Shown: positions 1-12,258, numbered from the stretch's first letter. The stretch: 64,000 nt of DNA from Actinostola sp. cb2023 (GCA_033675265.1 JAUJYZ010000848.1:1-64000), one strand, 5' to 3'. Program-made: numbers and translations. The notes: generated from the sequence alone by a model not told the origin.

Positions 1-2150
1 AGCGAGGAGCGATTTTCACGAAAGACATCTCGGCACTGCCGTTACGGAATTCAAATTGGCAGACCTCAACTGTGAAATCGTCACTCTGGGTTGTTCTGTG
101 GTGGATTCCAGGACCTACAAAGCATTTTTTGCGCGACTTTGGACTTGTAAAGAATGGCAACCGTGTGGCAATATTTTGCCTGTAGGACCTAGTGGCTCGG
201 CATCCTTTTCGGCGTGCAGAAGGAAAACATGTGTTTTGCGAAAGTGGTCCTATGGAAATGGCTATTGTTCGGTGAGTTAAGAGGAGAGAGAGGGAAAATT
301 CATGACTGCATCAAAGAAGAGAGATGGGAAGTTTGCCGAGAAAGTGGTGTTTTGTTTTGCAAGGATGTGTTTTTTGGAAGAAAATGTCAAATGTCCAGAG
401 GTTGTCTAAGATAAAGTGTCGATCGACAGTCCAATCAGGAATTATCATGACGCAAACCTAATAGGCCTTGTGCACGTGTCCCTGATTTTCGAGATCAGAA
501 TACTAGAAATCTGTCACACAAAAAAAATAACCACTGCCATCTGAAAAAGCAATTATTCATCAATATGTTTGGAAAAGTTTCAAAAATATTGGATACGATC
601 CCGCGAAGATATCGTAAATAACATTTATGGAGCCCTTAGTATGGGATTTTGCCATCATGCGTACACAGGCCTGCGTTCTGGTGTATTTTCAGAATTAAAA
701 ACGTTCATAACTCCGCACGTACATGTCATTTCGGCCCTAAAACTTTTACACTTGTCTTATATAAATCTCTTCTTTTAGTGGAACGTGTTAAGAGTGTATC
801 CATGAGTGGACCAGGCAGTCGTGACACATGACATCTCTCTGATCTCAATGAAACTAAACCAGAAGAAAGTCCTCACCTGAAAACTCATACTGCCAAAGTA
901 TGAAATTTTTGATTATTTCAGGGGGGAGTTAGACCACCCCCCCTCGTTTCTGCAGGGGAAGGACTGAATTTCCATAGCAAAATAATACCTACTTCACACA
1001 CCTCTCTTTCCCTCCATTTACAATCAATTCAGTTCTTACTTCCCCTGATGGTCCTTTAGCAGCTTACAAGGGAGACTACAGTCGCGTGACTATAATACCT
1101 GTCAATTGGGGTCTGTCAATCAATATACTGTCACACAACTGATTTGTGTGAAGTCAAAAACCCAAATATTTGACCTCAAATATCTCGAATGAGAAACCTT
1201 GTGCAAACCCCAAAACACTTTTCTGTGTTAGATCTACCCTTCAACTAAGAATAACTGAAATAAAATGTTTTTGGGATATATTTTAGTCTTGGCACAATGT
1301 GTCACAGCAGGAGTCAACCCAAACAGTAAAATTGTTACCTACTTACAGCGAAAAGCTCGCAACTTACATCTCATAATCAATAAACTAACTCTTTTTCCAT
1401 GCTTAATCTCGTTTATTAACAACCACTTGTACAATACTCGAATATGAGTTAGTATTTGAACTGTTGCAATATCAACTCTAAATTGCACAAACGATTAGAT
1501 GCAACAATGAGTATTTTGTAATCATTCGATCCTATGTCATTTCAATACAAAAAACATTATTGCTGAGTGAATAAGACTTACATATGTTTGCTCACCGACG
1601 TACGTTCCTTGGTCTCTGTCGTCCAAATCAATAAGATCGCAATTGTTGACCCCACACGTTTCTGGTTGAAATTCGAGAATGCCATTACATCTTCTGAACA
1701 TTTTGTTGTCAACCGTCTAATGTTGAAGGCCGAGCTTCATTTAAGTACTCATTTAGCTTTGTCTTGGTAGTACAAATACAATTCCTTCATCTTTACTACA
1801 GTTTTGCGAAGATTTACGACATTTCTTTCCTGACAAACTTGCGCTGCACTGGATTGCGTGACCAGTATTTGGAAGCGGTATCTCACATATACAGGTAGCC
1901 CATGACACAAAATAAAGGAAATGGCCATTTTCGCATGGAAATGATATATAAAATCAATGAATGTTTTTGTTTTATTCCCATTTTGAATCATTGGTTAAAG
2001 TTTGTTTTTCCCATTCATTCAAAAAACCATCAATGGGAAGAATTCGTTTTCCCAATGATTTGAAATAATAATAATATAATAATTTATTACTTATAGAGCC
2101 CTATTTGGGAACATGAGAACATGACAAAAAGTATGGATCGATTTTAGATT
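1..2150. other. Intergenic stretch without a recognisable gene
   Basis: Open frames here are short (the longest about 80 codons) and none resembles a family I know. The first 280 bases hold a cysteine-containing 74-codon frame on the plus strand that could be the edge of an exon cut by the window. Composition is AT-rich, with simple A/T runs. Confidence 0.5.
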
Positions 2151-2171
2151 TTAGGTTATGTTGATAGTTTG

Positions 2172-2333
2172 ATGGAAGAACTAATGGTATTGTTAGGAGA
2201 TGACGAAGAAGATCAAGTTCTGGTCAACTGTGAAACACCACAACCACTCTGTCATAAGTACACCAAGCCAATAAAAGAGGAGTGTGTCTCAGCGTTGATC
2301 GAAACATCAAGATATAACAAAATAAATAAATAA
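2172..2333 (+). CDS. Candidate small terminal exon, unknown product
   Basis: A 53-codon frame begins MEELMVLLGDDEEDQ and ends at TAA. It is preceded by an in-frame open stretch and a TTTTAG that could be a splice acceptor near 2,152. The acidic N-terminal half and basic Lys-rich tail look like protein rather than chance translation of AT-rich DNA. No upstream exon was identified and the family is not recognised. It lies tail to tail with the P2X7-tail-like gene on the other strand. Confidence 0.3.
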   Translation: MEELMVLLGDDEEDQVLVNCETPQPLCHKYTKPIKEECVSALIETSRYNKINK

Positions 2334-2378
2334 AACTTACATTACATAAATCAAACCTGATGTAGAAAATCACAAGTC

Positions 2379-3011
2379 TTATTCAGGATCATGAAAGCCC
2401 TCAAACACAAAATCGTCTTCCAAACCAGGAGGTGGAAAATGTGCTCTAACACAAGAAAAACAACACATGCCGGTAAAAACTACACGAATATGGCGACCAA
2501 GCCATCCCCAACACCAATGAACAAATTGTCTGTAGGCAATGTGCCTTAGTCGTTTATGTTCTGGTCCGTCATAAGTCCCATATTGTTGTCTATAAGAATA
2601 CCAAGATGTCTCCAACACATCAGGATCCGTACAAACAGCAAGAAAACCAGGATTCAGAGTTATACAAGATGGCTCAGCAATTTGTCTTCTAGAAGATGAA
2701 GTAACGTTCTTGTCCATTACTTTCGGCAATTCCTTACAACAAACACACTCTCTCTCAGTATCTTGTCGCTGGCAAAACTCACACTGACACGAATCGTTAT
2801 TTCTTGTTCTTGGACCTTCACTAGAACTAGTAGAAGTAGAACTATCAGAACTAACAGATGAGTCTTCTGGCTCAATTTCATTATGGACTAAATCAACTTC
2901 TGAATCAGATTCACAGTCCAGGATAGCTTCTGAGTGACTACCAGAGAAAGAAGTTGGACTTGCATCGCTCAACGAAGAATCGTCCGCCATTTTGTTCATG
3001 TTATGCTTCAC
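2379..3011 (-). CDS. P2X7-tail-like (ballast-domain) cysteine-rich protein
   Basis: This intronless 210-codon frame has a Ser/Asp/Glu-rich N-terminal third (to about residue 75) followed by a cysteine-rich domain. Seen directly: a CQCEFC cluster, a CVCCKELPKV motif, a CITLNPGF segment, then HIAYRQFVHWCWGWLGRHIRVV. That order matches the intracellular tail (ballast domain) of the P2X7 receptor, which occurs in many invertebrate genomes as a stand-alone protein without channel segments. No transmembrane helix is visible, so it is not a channel. The domain coordinates zinc and a guanine nucleotide in P2X7; its role alone is unknown. Translation could start at the first ATG or at MADDSS eight codons in. 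A related 5' end lies on the plus strand at 5,537. The family is abundant in cnidarians, possibly spread by transposition. Confidence 0.75.
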   Translation of the reverse strand: MKHNMNKMADDSSLSDASPTSFSGSHSEAILDCESDSEVDLVHNEIEPEDSSVSSDSSTSTSSSEGPRTRNNDSCQCEFCQRQDTERECVCCKELPKVMDKNVTSSSRRQIAEPSCITLNPGFLAVCTDPDVLETSWYSYRQQYGTYDGPEHKRLRHIAYRQFVHWCWGWLGRHIRVVFTGMCCFSCVRAHFPPPGLEDDFVFEGFHDPE

Positions 3012-3199
3012 TGCCCATGTCCCCCCACTACGTCATTTCCGGTATTCCGGATTGTCAATCGGAAAGCGAGATGCGGGTTTTTCGATTGATTTTTTCGATA
3101 TCATAAAATAGTTACTGCATACTTTTTCGTTCAAATTTAATTATATATAATGTGAGTAACATGTACGTGTTGTTTTTGTAAATGAGAAATTTAAATTCG

Positions 3200-3325
3200 A
3201 CTTGTACTTTAACCCGTGAAATAAAAACTAATAGTCAAAAGTAAACAAAAGAACACAATGGAATTAGTGTACTAATACACATTAGACTAATGTCTGTTTC
3301 ATGGGTTAATTAAAATCACTCTAAT
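3200..3325. repeat. Short inverted-repeat (MITE-like) element, family A
   Basis: Imperfect arms begin near TTTAACCCGTGAAATA and end in TTCATGGGTTAATTAAAATC. The element is about 125 bp with no coding capacity. A relative with the same arms and length lies at 12,495-12,637 inside another element. Confidence 0.55.
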
Positions 3326-3553
3326 ACAGTAGGAATGTGTAACAAACTACATTGTAGCGTCCAGTGTACTGAGGTAAAATAAATAACAATATCTGCCTGT
3401 TCTCATATTTTACAATAAACAATAAAATTGTGGAACTGTACCGTTCATTGTAATAACTGAGCACTTAAAAAAAAAATAGGTAGTACAGAACCAGGACTTG
3501 TTCCCTCCCACACTTTCTACAACTGTTTAATTCTTGTTTCTCTAATTTGTACT

Positions 3554-4327
3554 CTACTCAGTTTGAGACATCAAAACCTTTCTAATGCTATCCTTACCAT
3601 GCAAATCAAGTGTTGTTGCAGATTTGCTAGCAGATCTCAAAAGTTCTTGAGTGACTTTTAATTTCCTGTGTTCCTTGTAAACCTTAAGATAGGCCCACTT
3701 CCTTACACGGAAATACAGATCAACAAAAAGACTGAGAAGAAGATTGCTGTCTTGCTCTGAGAGAGTCTTGGAAAAAAAACAGGAATCTTGCAAAAGAGAG
3801 GAATTTTCTATCAGCTGAGCCAACAGTTTGGTGTCAGAGTTCCTGGTGCTGGAACGAAATCTTGCTAAGTTAAGGAATGGCCGAATGGAAACTTCAAGGT
3901 AACAAAAGAAATTATACGTAGGCTGGTCCACTTGAGTCAGCCCACCCCTGGATAAAGAGACTGTCAGTAGATTGGGAAATTTCATTGAAGGAGCTGGATG
4001 AGCCACACCCCCTGGTATCATAGTATTCAGTGTATCCACCAGTATTCCAAGTCTCTCATGTTTGCATTGAACCATGGGTTGTTGAGACTGAGCATTACTA
4101 GTACAATATCTGTTCAGTCTGTCTCTAACTTTACGACACACGTACCCAGCTATGTAGGCCACTATGGCTCTCTCGGTGTCGTTAAGACAGGGTTTGCTTG
4201 CTCTTTCTCCAGGATAATCCTCCTTAATCTGCAAAGCCTGTGCCACAGACTTTGAACGATGCTGTGCTGTGCTTTCAAAAATAATTGTAATTAGCTTCTG
4301 CAGTAAAAGATTGTCAGTCGTGTCCAT
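3554..4327 (-). CDS. Transposon-type protein, C-terminal exon
   Basis: The 257-codon frame contains AIVAYIAGYVCRKVRDRLN near residue 55, then LLTVSLSRGGLTQVD, and a C-terminal stretch with LFVDLYFRVRKWAY. The YIAGYV-x-RK pattern is found in C-terminal parts of several eukaryotic transposase families, including P-element/THAP9-like proteins, and the combined pattern recalls a multi-copy cnidarian family I cannot name. The N-terminal catalytic region is absent, so this is either the last exon of a longer gene or a fragment. An upstream exon may exist in 4,450-4,790 on the same strand, where weak frames occur, but I could not join it. Confidence 0.5.
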   Translation of the reverse strand: MDTTDNLLLQKLITIIFESTAQHRSKSVAQALQIKEDYPGERASKPCLNDTERAIVAYIAGYVCRKVRDRLNRYCTSNAQSQQPMVQCKHERLGILVDTLNTMIPGGVAHPAPSMKFPNLLTVSLSRGGLTQVDQPTYNFFCYLEVSIRPFLNLARFRSSTRNSDTKLLAQLIENSSLLQDSCFFSKTLSEQDSNLLLSLFVDLYFRVRKWAYLKVYKEHRKLKVTQELLRSASKSATTLDLHGKDSIRKVLMSQTE

Positions 4328-4988
4328 CGTAATAAGTACCCCAACTTCTTTCCATTTGAGCGATAGTTCACTTGATTACCTAAAAGCATGTAAGTGTTCA
4401 GCGATGTGTTGCTGTCTTCGTGAAGTACTAACGAGGAAATCTTTCTCAAAGGTTATAATCCATATCGTTTGAGCGACATATTGTAAGAACAACAACACAG
4501 CGCCATCATCCTCAATCGTAAGAATGATAGCTCCTGTCGCCGCCAGCTATCAAACCTCTTTCGTCTCGTTCCACTACGTGGATGGGGGTAGAAGAGCAGC
4601 TGATCTAGTTCCCTTTCATCGAGAATTCGTCGTGAAAATTCTTGAAAGCCAACTTTCTCAAATACCACATCGCGCTGTTGACTTTATGACATCTTTTCGT
4701 CTTGTTTCTTAGCTTCAATCGCACCATTAACGTCGATTCATGTAAGGAAAAGCCACCCTTTACACATGGTAGACTTTCGATATTTGCCACATCTAAAACA
4801 CTTCTGCTTCAACGTTTGAATTTTGAGTGGTCGCTATCAATATCGAGGACTCCTGCTCCCGTCGTGCCATGTGACATCCACAGACTCGTCCACAGTGTTA
4901 AGCCTGATCTAGTTCCCTTTCATCGATAGAATCAAGTGAATCCCACTGCTTCAAATACCTCATCGACGTCCAAAATGATTTTGGTGAA

Positions 4989-5360
4989 TTTTTGCATAGT
5001 TGTCGAAAAATAGAACAAAAAACACAGATGTTCGAACCACCGAGAGGGTCTAAAAATCGATACTCCGTATGCGCATGCTTTCATTCAATTTTTTTAATGT
5101 TTGAAATCCTAACTTTTTTTAATACTTTGCTATATACTAGAGAACTATAGTGTGATGAAAGTTATTGAATAAAAAATGGGGGTCACCGTGCTCGTTTTCG
5201 ATTTATTTTGAGAAAACTTCAGTTCAGAAATATTTAACGATTTCCAATGGACTCCAATGTGCGCGAGCTCGATGGCGTAAGTTAGCGCGCGCTCGTCAAC
5301 TAAAATTTTATTCAGAATCGTGCGCAGTAGAGCGTGCGCATGTCAAAAAGCTGGAAATTA
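4989..5360 (-). repeat. Dispersed ~370 bp repeat, copy 1
   Basis: Nearly the same sequence as 47,233-47,590 in the opposite orientation. Shared blocks include GGGGGTCACCGTGCTCGTTTT and the GC-rich GAGCTCGATGGCGTAAGTTAGC segment. It carries no convincing coding frame; the 74-codon frame at 5,165 is a translation of the repeat. Confidence 0.7.
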
Positions 5361-5536
5361 TATCAAATGATAGTAATTGGTCTCACTAATAAATAGTTAA
5401 AATAATAACTTGAATACTCTTCTGGAAATAATCGAAAAAGCATCGTAAAAACGGAAATCGAGAAAACCAGCAAGAAGCGGAAGTGACGTCATGGGGGTCA
5501 ATCCAACGCACTGAACGCAGCCGGCTTGAAGTTAAC

Positions 5537-5614
5537 ATGGCGGACGAGTCTTCAAGTCCGAGTTCACTCGAAAGTCTTTATTTGGGAAACGATTTAGAAA
5601 TCATAGAGGGTTAA
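5537..5614 (+). pseudogene. Truncated 5' end of a P2X7-tail-like gene
   Basis: A 25-codon frame starts MADESSSPSSLESLYLG, closely matching the MADDSSLSDASP start of the minus-strand gene at 2,379-3,011. The sequences just upstream also correspond: both have a TGACGTCA/TACGTCA-type box and a TCGATTGATTTTT/AATCGA segment. The frame ends after 25 codons and no cysteine-rich domain follows, so this is a fragment or an isolated first exon. It records duplication of promoter plus start of the family. Confidence 0.5.
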
Positions 5615-6950
5615 CGTGAGTCTGAAGAGAGCAATAAGGGTGATACTGGACCCCCATGACGTCACACGAGCGGGAAATTCGAATTCTGATTAGTGAAACT
5701 TCAGAAAATAAATTTGTTCTTGAAAATAGATTTTCTTGCAAATAAGTTTAGTTATAGTATATTACCGTTATTATATAATACTAAACAAATCATTTTTAGA
5801 AAAGAAATTTTTTCATGAAACTTGCCCTTTAAGTTAGCTTTCTAATATCTGAAATAAATATTATACGAAGCCGATTAATTTGCATAATTCATTAAAACTT
5901 TTTGCACGATTTAAATTAAAATTGCTCAAAATTATTCAACTTTTTGATAGTCAAACTTCGCTCACTGGAAGTTTTCATAGACTATTATGCCGGGCATTTC
6001 AAACCATAGCTTTAATAAATAATTAATATGGTTTCTATGGCAACCTGATTTTACATGTACAAGCAAATAAGAATGCGTTTCTTTTAAAAAGCACGATTTT
6101 ATATTAGACTTAACATTTGGCATTAAAGTATTAATCTTAAATTATAAAAAAATGGTGTTACCGCATTCAAAAGAATATAAGTGTTTTGAGCCACCTTATC
6201 ATTTTTGTTTGGTAAACAACGTTCATATTGCTTTTACACTTAGCCGATGAGAGTGGGCAAACCAATTAGCTGCCTCACTCATGGAATGATGTTAGAACAG
6301 AATATAGGTGGGATTATAGGTGGCCTGTACGTTGTTCTGACGACAAAAATATAATTGCTTGTTTTATTTATTTGTAGAAATCCTTTTTGTTTGTTTGTTT
6401 GCTGCACCTTTTAGTAAAGTTGACTATTCATGTTACCTCGATCACGCCTCTGCGATGTACTTATATATTGAAATCCTTTTCAAGCTTGTTTTTTTAGTCT
6501 TTTATAAAAAATGTTTAAGTCGAACTCCACGAAACTTTTTAGTGCGTTTTACGCACACATCGCGTAACTCGAACTCACTAAATTCTCTTAGTCACTTTTA
6601 GTTATGCGCTGGGTGTGGCAAAGACAGATTTGGATGTGGTCAAGCGCGTAATTCAAAAAGCGTGTAATTCGAACTATGATGCGTGTAATTTGAAATGCAC
6701 ATAACTCGAATAATACCCTATCCCCAAATTATTTCATCTTTCTATTGAATAGCTGTGGATTATACTCTGGTTATCATACCGAATACTGCAGAATGTGCTG
6801 AGCCACACAATAGGCGACTTGCACTAAGAGGTCACGTGACACTAATAAATCGAACAGCAGTGTCAAAATGAAAAGAGCAGCTAGAAATTAGTAAAAGGGC
6901 AAAGTTTCAGATCATAATGTCTGACCCAGGAGAAATGCCATTAAAAATAC

Positions 6951-7049
6951 AATCGATGGTTTTCTAAGATTTTGTTGGAAAATGCATTGGATGGCAAGAG
7001 ACGTTCCATCCAATGCATTTTCCAAACAAAGTCTTAGAAAACAATTGAT
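6951..7049. repeat. Near-perfect hairpin, ~40 bp arms
   Basis: GGAAAATGCATTGGATGG and its reverse complement face each other across a 7-9 base loop. The arms extend outward through TTTTCTAAGA / TCTTAGAAAA. It lies inside the long-TIR element and would extrude as a cruciform or be transcribed as a hairpin. Confidence 0.75.
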
Positions 7050-7713
7050 TCTGATTATTCATTCGATAGTTTTTGCCGGTTATATTTCATGATAGAGCAG
7101 CCTTATTCAAAACGGCTGGTCTTCACTTCATCTTCGTAAAGTTCTCCGATCTTTACTCGCGTTCAGTACGTCACTTTTGACCCAAACATGCCAGACTCCC
7201 ACCATCTTCAGTACACAAAGGTAGTTTGAAAGGTATAGAGAAATGATGTAATATACAATCTAAACGCAATAGTGGACGAAGCGTTTCCGCTTCGAAGCGT
7301 ACAGTGATGTCACAAGTCCACCTTGGTCAAATATAAAATGTCTGATCTTCAGGTATTATTCGGAAACAGCTCATTAGGCAACTTCAAACTGTTATAACTC
7401 GAACACTAGTGACGGTAGAACTAAAACTTTGCCAGAGTATTCACAACATGATTATCTTTTATTGATTAAAAGTTTGTTGATTGGTTGCATGTGACCTTTA
7501 ACAACATTCACCAAAACTCGGCCTTTTTAGAATCTTGATGTCAAGTTCTAATTTGCTTTCTATAAAGGAAATACGTTTGCAAATAGAGGCTCATAATAAC
7601 GACTCCATCAACCAACAACAACGTTCAGCAAATAAGTTTATATCTGGTTTATAAGAATATTTTAGCGTTCAATTTTTCTGTAACATTATATAAAATATTC
7701 AAATATCTTCTTA

Positions 7714-7875
7714 CTATGGAAACTGATCTCTGAAGTGGTAACATGTCCGTTCGGAATTTTGTCTCACTGGAGTGTTTGTACCATTTTTGAATGAAATCAT
7801 TGGCTTAAAGTGATCACGTGGTACAAAAAAAAAAAAATCCGAATGGACATGTTACCACTTTAGTGATTTCCATAG
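7714..7875. repeat. Inverted-repeat (MITE-like) element
   Basis: Arms CTATGGAAACTGATCTCTGA... and ...TTAGTGATTTCCATAG are inverted copies over about 45 bp, including the GGTAACATGTCC core. About 160 bp in total, non-coding, nested in the long-TIR element. Confidence 0.7.
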
Positions 7876-7877
7876 TA

Positions 7878-8168
7878 TATATAGCTAATTGCATAATCAT
7901 TGTCGGGTTGAAAATCATAAATTATAGAAGCTGAGACCACAAGGATGGATGGGAAATCAGTTCATGACCTGTATATTACATGCAGACATATTCAATGTTC
8001 TCGTAGTTTTGAAGGTATATATGAGCTATTTAACTAAGATCCTACAAGTCTGGATAAAAAGGTTGATCATTTGACGGTTTTATTTGAGAGTTTTAATTTC
8101 CCAGAATTCCTTTTGGTCATAGCTTTCATGATTTTCAACCCGACAACGATTTTGCAATTAGCTATATA
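7878..8168. repeat. Inverted-repeat (MITE-like) element
   Basis: Arms TATATAGCTAATTGCATAAT...GGGTTGAAAATCAT and the reverse complement ending GCAATTAGCTATATA match over ~40 bp. About 290 bp, non-coding, and immediately abutting the previous MITE. Confidence 0.7.
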
Positions 8169-8858
8169 ACTTATGTGAATGATCAAAAAACGAAAGGTTC
8201 AATTCAATGGAAATTTGCCTGTTAAAACGCTTATGTGATGAGTTTGATATACCATCAACATCTTTTACTGGAAAACAAAAGGCTCCATATATCGAGGCAC
8301 TTAAAACATTTATAAATAATTGCTCTTGCAAGTCTGAATAACGTCAACAATTGCAGATGCATATATATTACAGTCCGAACTAGCGTTGATGATCAAGTGA
8401 AAAGGCAGGGGTTGACTGTTGTCCAAGTTCACTGGCGTGAGTAACTTGACTATGTTCAGAACCAAGCAAAAATGATAAGGTGGCACAAAACACTTCTATT
8501 CATTTGAATGCCTTAACGCCTTTTTATAATTTAAGATTAAATAAATACTTTAATGCTGAATGTTAAGTCTAAAATAGAATCGTGCTTTTAAAAGAAATAA
8601 CATGCACATTCTTATTTACATGTAAAATCAGGTTGCCATAGAAACCATATTAATTATTTATTAAAGCTATGGTTTGAAATTCCCGGCATAATAGTCTATG
8701 GATACACAATTTCAAAAGATGCAGTGAGCGAAGTTTGACCATCAAAAAGTTGAATAATTTTGAGCAATCTTAATTTAAATCGTGCAAAACTTTTTAATTA
8801 ATTATGCAAATTAATCGGCATTGTATAATATTTATTTCAGATATTAGAAAGCTAACTT

Positions 8859-10350
8859 AAATTGTAGGTGTTATATTAGGTAATCATTGATTATTTAGTT
8901 TTTAGACGACATCAGAAGTTTACTTATCAGATGGTTTACTTTCCATGATTTTTGCTATTTTGAAGGATTTGCTTCACCACGATGTGTATCAGTGGATGTC
9001 AGAAGACTGTTATGTTAGGCCCCAAAAATTTGAAAGCTTTTTTCAATAGCAGTTGAATAAAGTATGTAAATGTGATTGGCAGCTTTAGAATCTGAGCGTT
9101 ACCATCAGAGTTATCGAAGCCAAAATATAGGACAAAATAAGGCATTTTGAAAAATATAAAAGTATGTTGCGCCCGCGATGCGTGTGCACGGTTGCTATTG
9201 CAACGGAATCCAAAATTATCCGTGAACGGAAAAGACTAAGGATGGTTCTTTCACATGACATGATTGTTGTTGATGAAAGAGCTACAGAGAAATTGCAGTA
9301 CGTGTTCAAAAATGGAGAAATTTTGACTTTTGAGAGGCTGAAAATCACTCCAAATTAACATTGTGCCGTTGCCATGGAAACCAAAGGTGCCGACGCCTTA
9401 CAAGTATATTTTTGTAATCAGGGCAGGAATACTTACTTGTATGCAAAGTTTCAGAGAAATCTATTTTTTCAAGTGGCCAGCTGATGTTTGATTTTTCTAG
9501 AAAATCACTCTTAATATGTTGTGACCTCTTTCAACGAAAGTTAGGACAGTTTGTTGTTCATCAGTCAACCTACAATTTGTGATGTCGCGATGATGAGATT
9601 CAAATGTCAAATCAAAAGACAAAAATCGAAAACGGCGTACTTACATTGTGGATTTGCATTATTCTGGAAGTTGTATGTTTTCTTTTTCTACACATCGATT
9701 TCAGTATAAATGCTTTCAAATATCACGAGAATTCTACATTATGAGTTTTCCCTGCAGTGTTGTGAAGTTTTGACACATTGGTTGACGCAAGACAAAAGGC
9801 GGGTTCACGTTTCATGTTTACGTTTTGACTGTGTGTGCCCTACAGCGTATCGGTTTTGTCACTACTTTCCCTCCGGGCGAGGGGACAAGATGGCATGGCA
9901 CCATGATGACCAACGACCAATCAGAATGATTTTTTCAAAATCAGGCCAGGTCATCAAGCTAGGATGTCCTGTAAGGAAGCCTAACGTCTTTTCCCAAGCG
10001 AAAAGTCGAGCGAATAGAGCAAGAATACGGAGTTAATGTTTGGATTTTATTTGGTATTTCTGGATTCTAGTATGATTTCTGGATAGAAGGATCATTGGCC
10101 TTCCACCCTGTGGTCATTTTGGGGTAGATGGAGGGATTTATCAGGGATAAATTGTCGATCGAATTGAGGGGTTGGCGACTGGAGTCTCCAGCCTTGTCCC
10201 CACTACTGGTGGGGAGAAAAATAAAAAAAACCTTAAAACGGCTACAACCCAGCTAGAAAGGATCTACATAATATCAAAAACAACTACAGACAAAGGTTAG
10301 TCAAGTTTATTACAAACCAATTTTACGATATTTTCGACCCATACATTTCC
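8859..10350. other. Stretch without a recognisable gene
   Basis: Only short frames are present, the longest 108 codons at 9,710-10,036 on the plus strand. That frame begins in sequence with no coding signature and matches nothing I know. No inverted-repeat pair was evident. Confidence 0.45.
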
Positions 10351-10559
10351 TGTATACACCTATTTAAAAAAACGTTGGCATCTGAAATCTGAATCTGTGA
10401 CCGCAATGGATCATGGGCAGAAATAAAAACAGCACATAACCTCATTAAATATGCAAAATGCGTATCTTACTCTTTCTTAGTCGATGGATACTTTGATGGC
10501 GGATACAATTAATTTGAACTTAAAAGTGTTATCACTAAAAAACAAAAGGCAAACAGAAC

Positions 10560-12258
10560 TGTTTGCTTTTTGAAATTTCCCCATTTACGAGGAGGTTGTT
10601 GACGTGAAGGAGTATCTTTTGAAGCATTGTGCTGAAATAATAAAACCGGCGAAAGACCATGCTTTCAAAATTGGGTATTTTGGAGCGTGTGGAGCAAAGT
10701 ACCAGATTCAGTCTAGGGACACAGCTGGAAGAGGCATATAACACAGAAAAAAGGGCTGGTTCACCCTGTGCATTGACCCGCATTTGCCATTTGATAGAAG
10801 AGAAATATCAAAACGAAAGTGGCAGGAATATGATGGTTCTACTTCCGAGTTGTGTTCTAAGAAAGAGCGAATCGATAGCAGTGATTCAACAGGTAGGTTT
10901 ATTGTGGTTATTTTACACCAGTGTTTCAATATTCTCGGGTGCGAATTTTCAGGTTTTGCTAAATTATTACCATTCGCTTTTAAAGAGGCAGTGTCAACCT
11001 TAATCATGTTTGTTCAAGCGTCTAATGGATCACTAGTAATAATTCAAAGCATGTTCTTCATTTTCAACAATTCCTAGTGTGGATTATTTCATCTTAGAAC
11101 TGACTTTGAAGCCGTTGAAAAAAGTGTCGAACAGCCGTTGAGAGGCAGGCCACCATCATCCTCGAGTGAAGAAAACCGAATTGTAAACCGGCAATTCTGG
11201 TCGATTGCAAAGGAATCTTGATCATCAATCGTAGGTGCAGTACTGTTCATGACTTTTGAAGAGAAAAACTCACATAGAACTACTTGTAAACCCGGTGAGA
11301 TTCCCACCATCTACTTATGTGTTGGGCTTCCTGTGTTTTATTTGATCGGCCGTTGGAAAATGATATCGCCGTGAATTCACTTCTTGAATTCAGTCCTTTT
11401 GATATATTGAAGTTCTAAAATTGCTTTCTAAATAAAGATTAGTATCTACATGAGTCCTGTAGGTCATTTATTTAGCGATTAGAACGGTTTTAGGGGGGTT
11501 TATAACTCACTACGGGCAAGATTAGCTTCTCAACCGAGTGTTATTGTTTTGATTTTAATGCGCATGCTTGAGGCTTGACACTGCCCCTTTAGCCTATTGT
11601 CAAATACAATTTACAGATAAAGAAACATTGGGTGATGTGTTTCAAAGACTAAAAGAACGACATGCCGCAAAGTTCCGGTTCAACGACTTTAAGTTTAAGT
11701 GTTGGGCTCAAATGCTGGTATGTGCAGTAAACAAATGTTAAAAAAACGGGCATGTCATTTATTACCGTATTCACACTTTAATAATACACTTGACCTATAA
11801 TATTTTTATCTGCACATTATAAGTGTCCGGCCATTCTATAATTGTTTTCTTTCTTTCAATGAGTATTAAAGTTGTTTATTTATTTAGTGGTAGATTAACG
11901 GAAACCACAACAGTGAAGACGAACCACCACAATCAACTTTATTTACTGGTCGAATAACATCCACTTCGACAACCACATGTACATCTTCTACTCCTGTGAC
12001 ATCGACATCGGCACAATGTGCAGCTGTTACAACCAAAGGTTCTGAGAATACGGTAAGTCATAATTCATTTATTTTAGAGAAATTAGATCAGCAACCTAAT
12101 CGATGGGTTTTAATATTTTCTTTTAGATGAACATACGTGATAAACTAATGCAACAGCTACAAACTATAAAAGCATTGCGGGACCAACAAGTTCTAACAGA
12201 GGATGAGTTTGAAAAAGAACGAGTTAAATTAGTTGGGCAATTAAGTGCACTGAACTAG
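10560..12258 (+). pseudogene. Transposon accessory protein, four exons, frameshifted
   Basis: Exons inferred from GT-AG boundaries: about 10,560-10,892 (donor GTAGGT), 11,617-11,717 (GTATGT), 11,888-12,052 (GTAAGT) and 12,127-12,258. Exon 1 carries a frame with DVKEYLLKHCAEII and GYFGACGAKYQ, then the coding sense moves to other frames twice (near 10,715 and 10,765). Exon 2 reads ETLGDVFQRLKERHAAKF. Exon 3 is Ser/Thr-rich after EDEPPQSTLF. Exon 4 is an amphipathic helix, LMQQLQTIKALRDQQVLTED, ending SALN. I recognise the plan (a small beta-rich start, a low-complexity linker and a C-terminal helix) from proteins repeatedly found beside IS630-like transposases in cnidarians, but know no function for it. 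It probably has a role in the element, now lost through the frame breaks. Confidence 0.55.

Larger units (their letters stand above)
5831..8858. mobile_element. Non-coding element with ~390 bp terminal inverted repeats
   Basis: The left arm (5,831-6,212) and right arm (8,462-8,858) are inverted copies along their whole length. They run from AAGTTAGCTTTCTAATATCT inward to CCACCTTATCATTTTTG. Arms this long around a 2.2 kb interior without a coding frame indicate a non-autonomous DNA transposon or a foldback element. The interior holds at least three smaller inverted-repeat structures, listed separately. No target-site duplication could be assigned with confidence. Confidence 0.75.

Noticed and set aside
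5165..5389. 74-codon frame with basic residues
   Set aside because: Lies in a dispersed non-coding repeat that recurs inverted at 47.2 kb without keeping the same frame.
9710..10036. 108-codon plus-strand frame as a gene
   Set aside because: No family resemblance, no supporting signals, composition like surrounding non-coding sequence.
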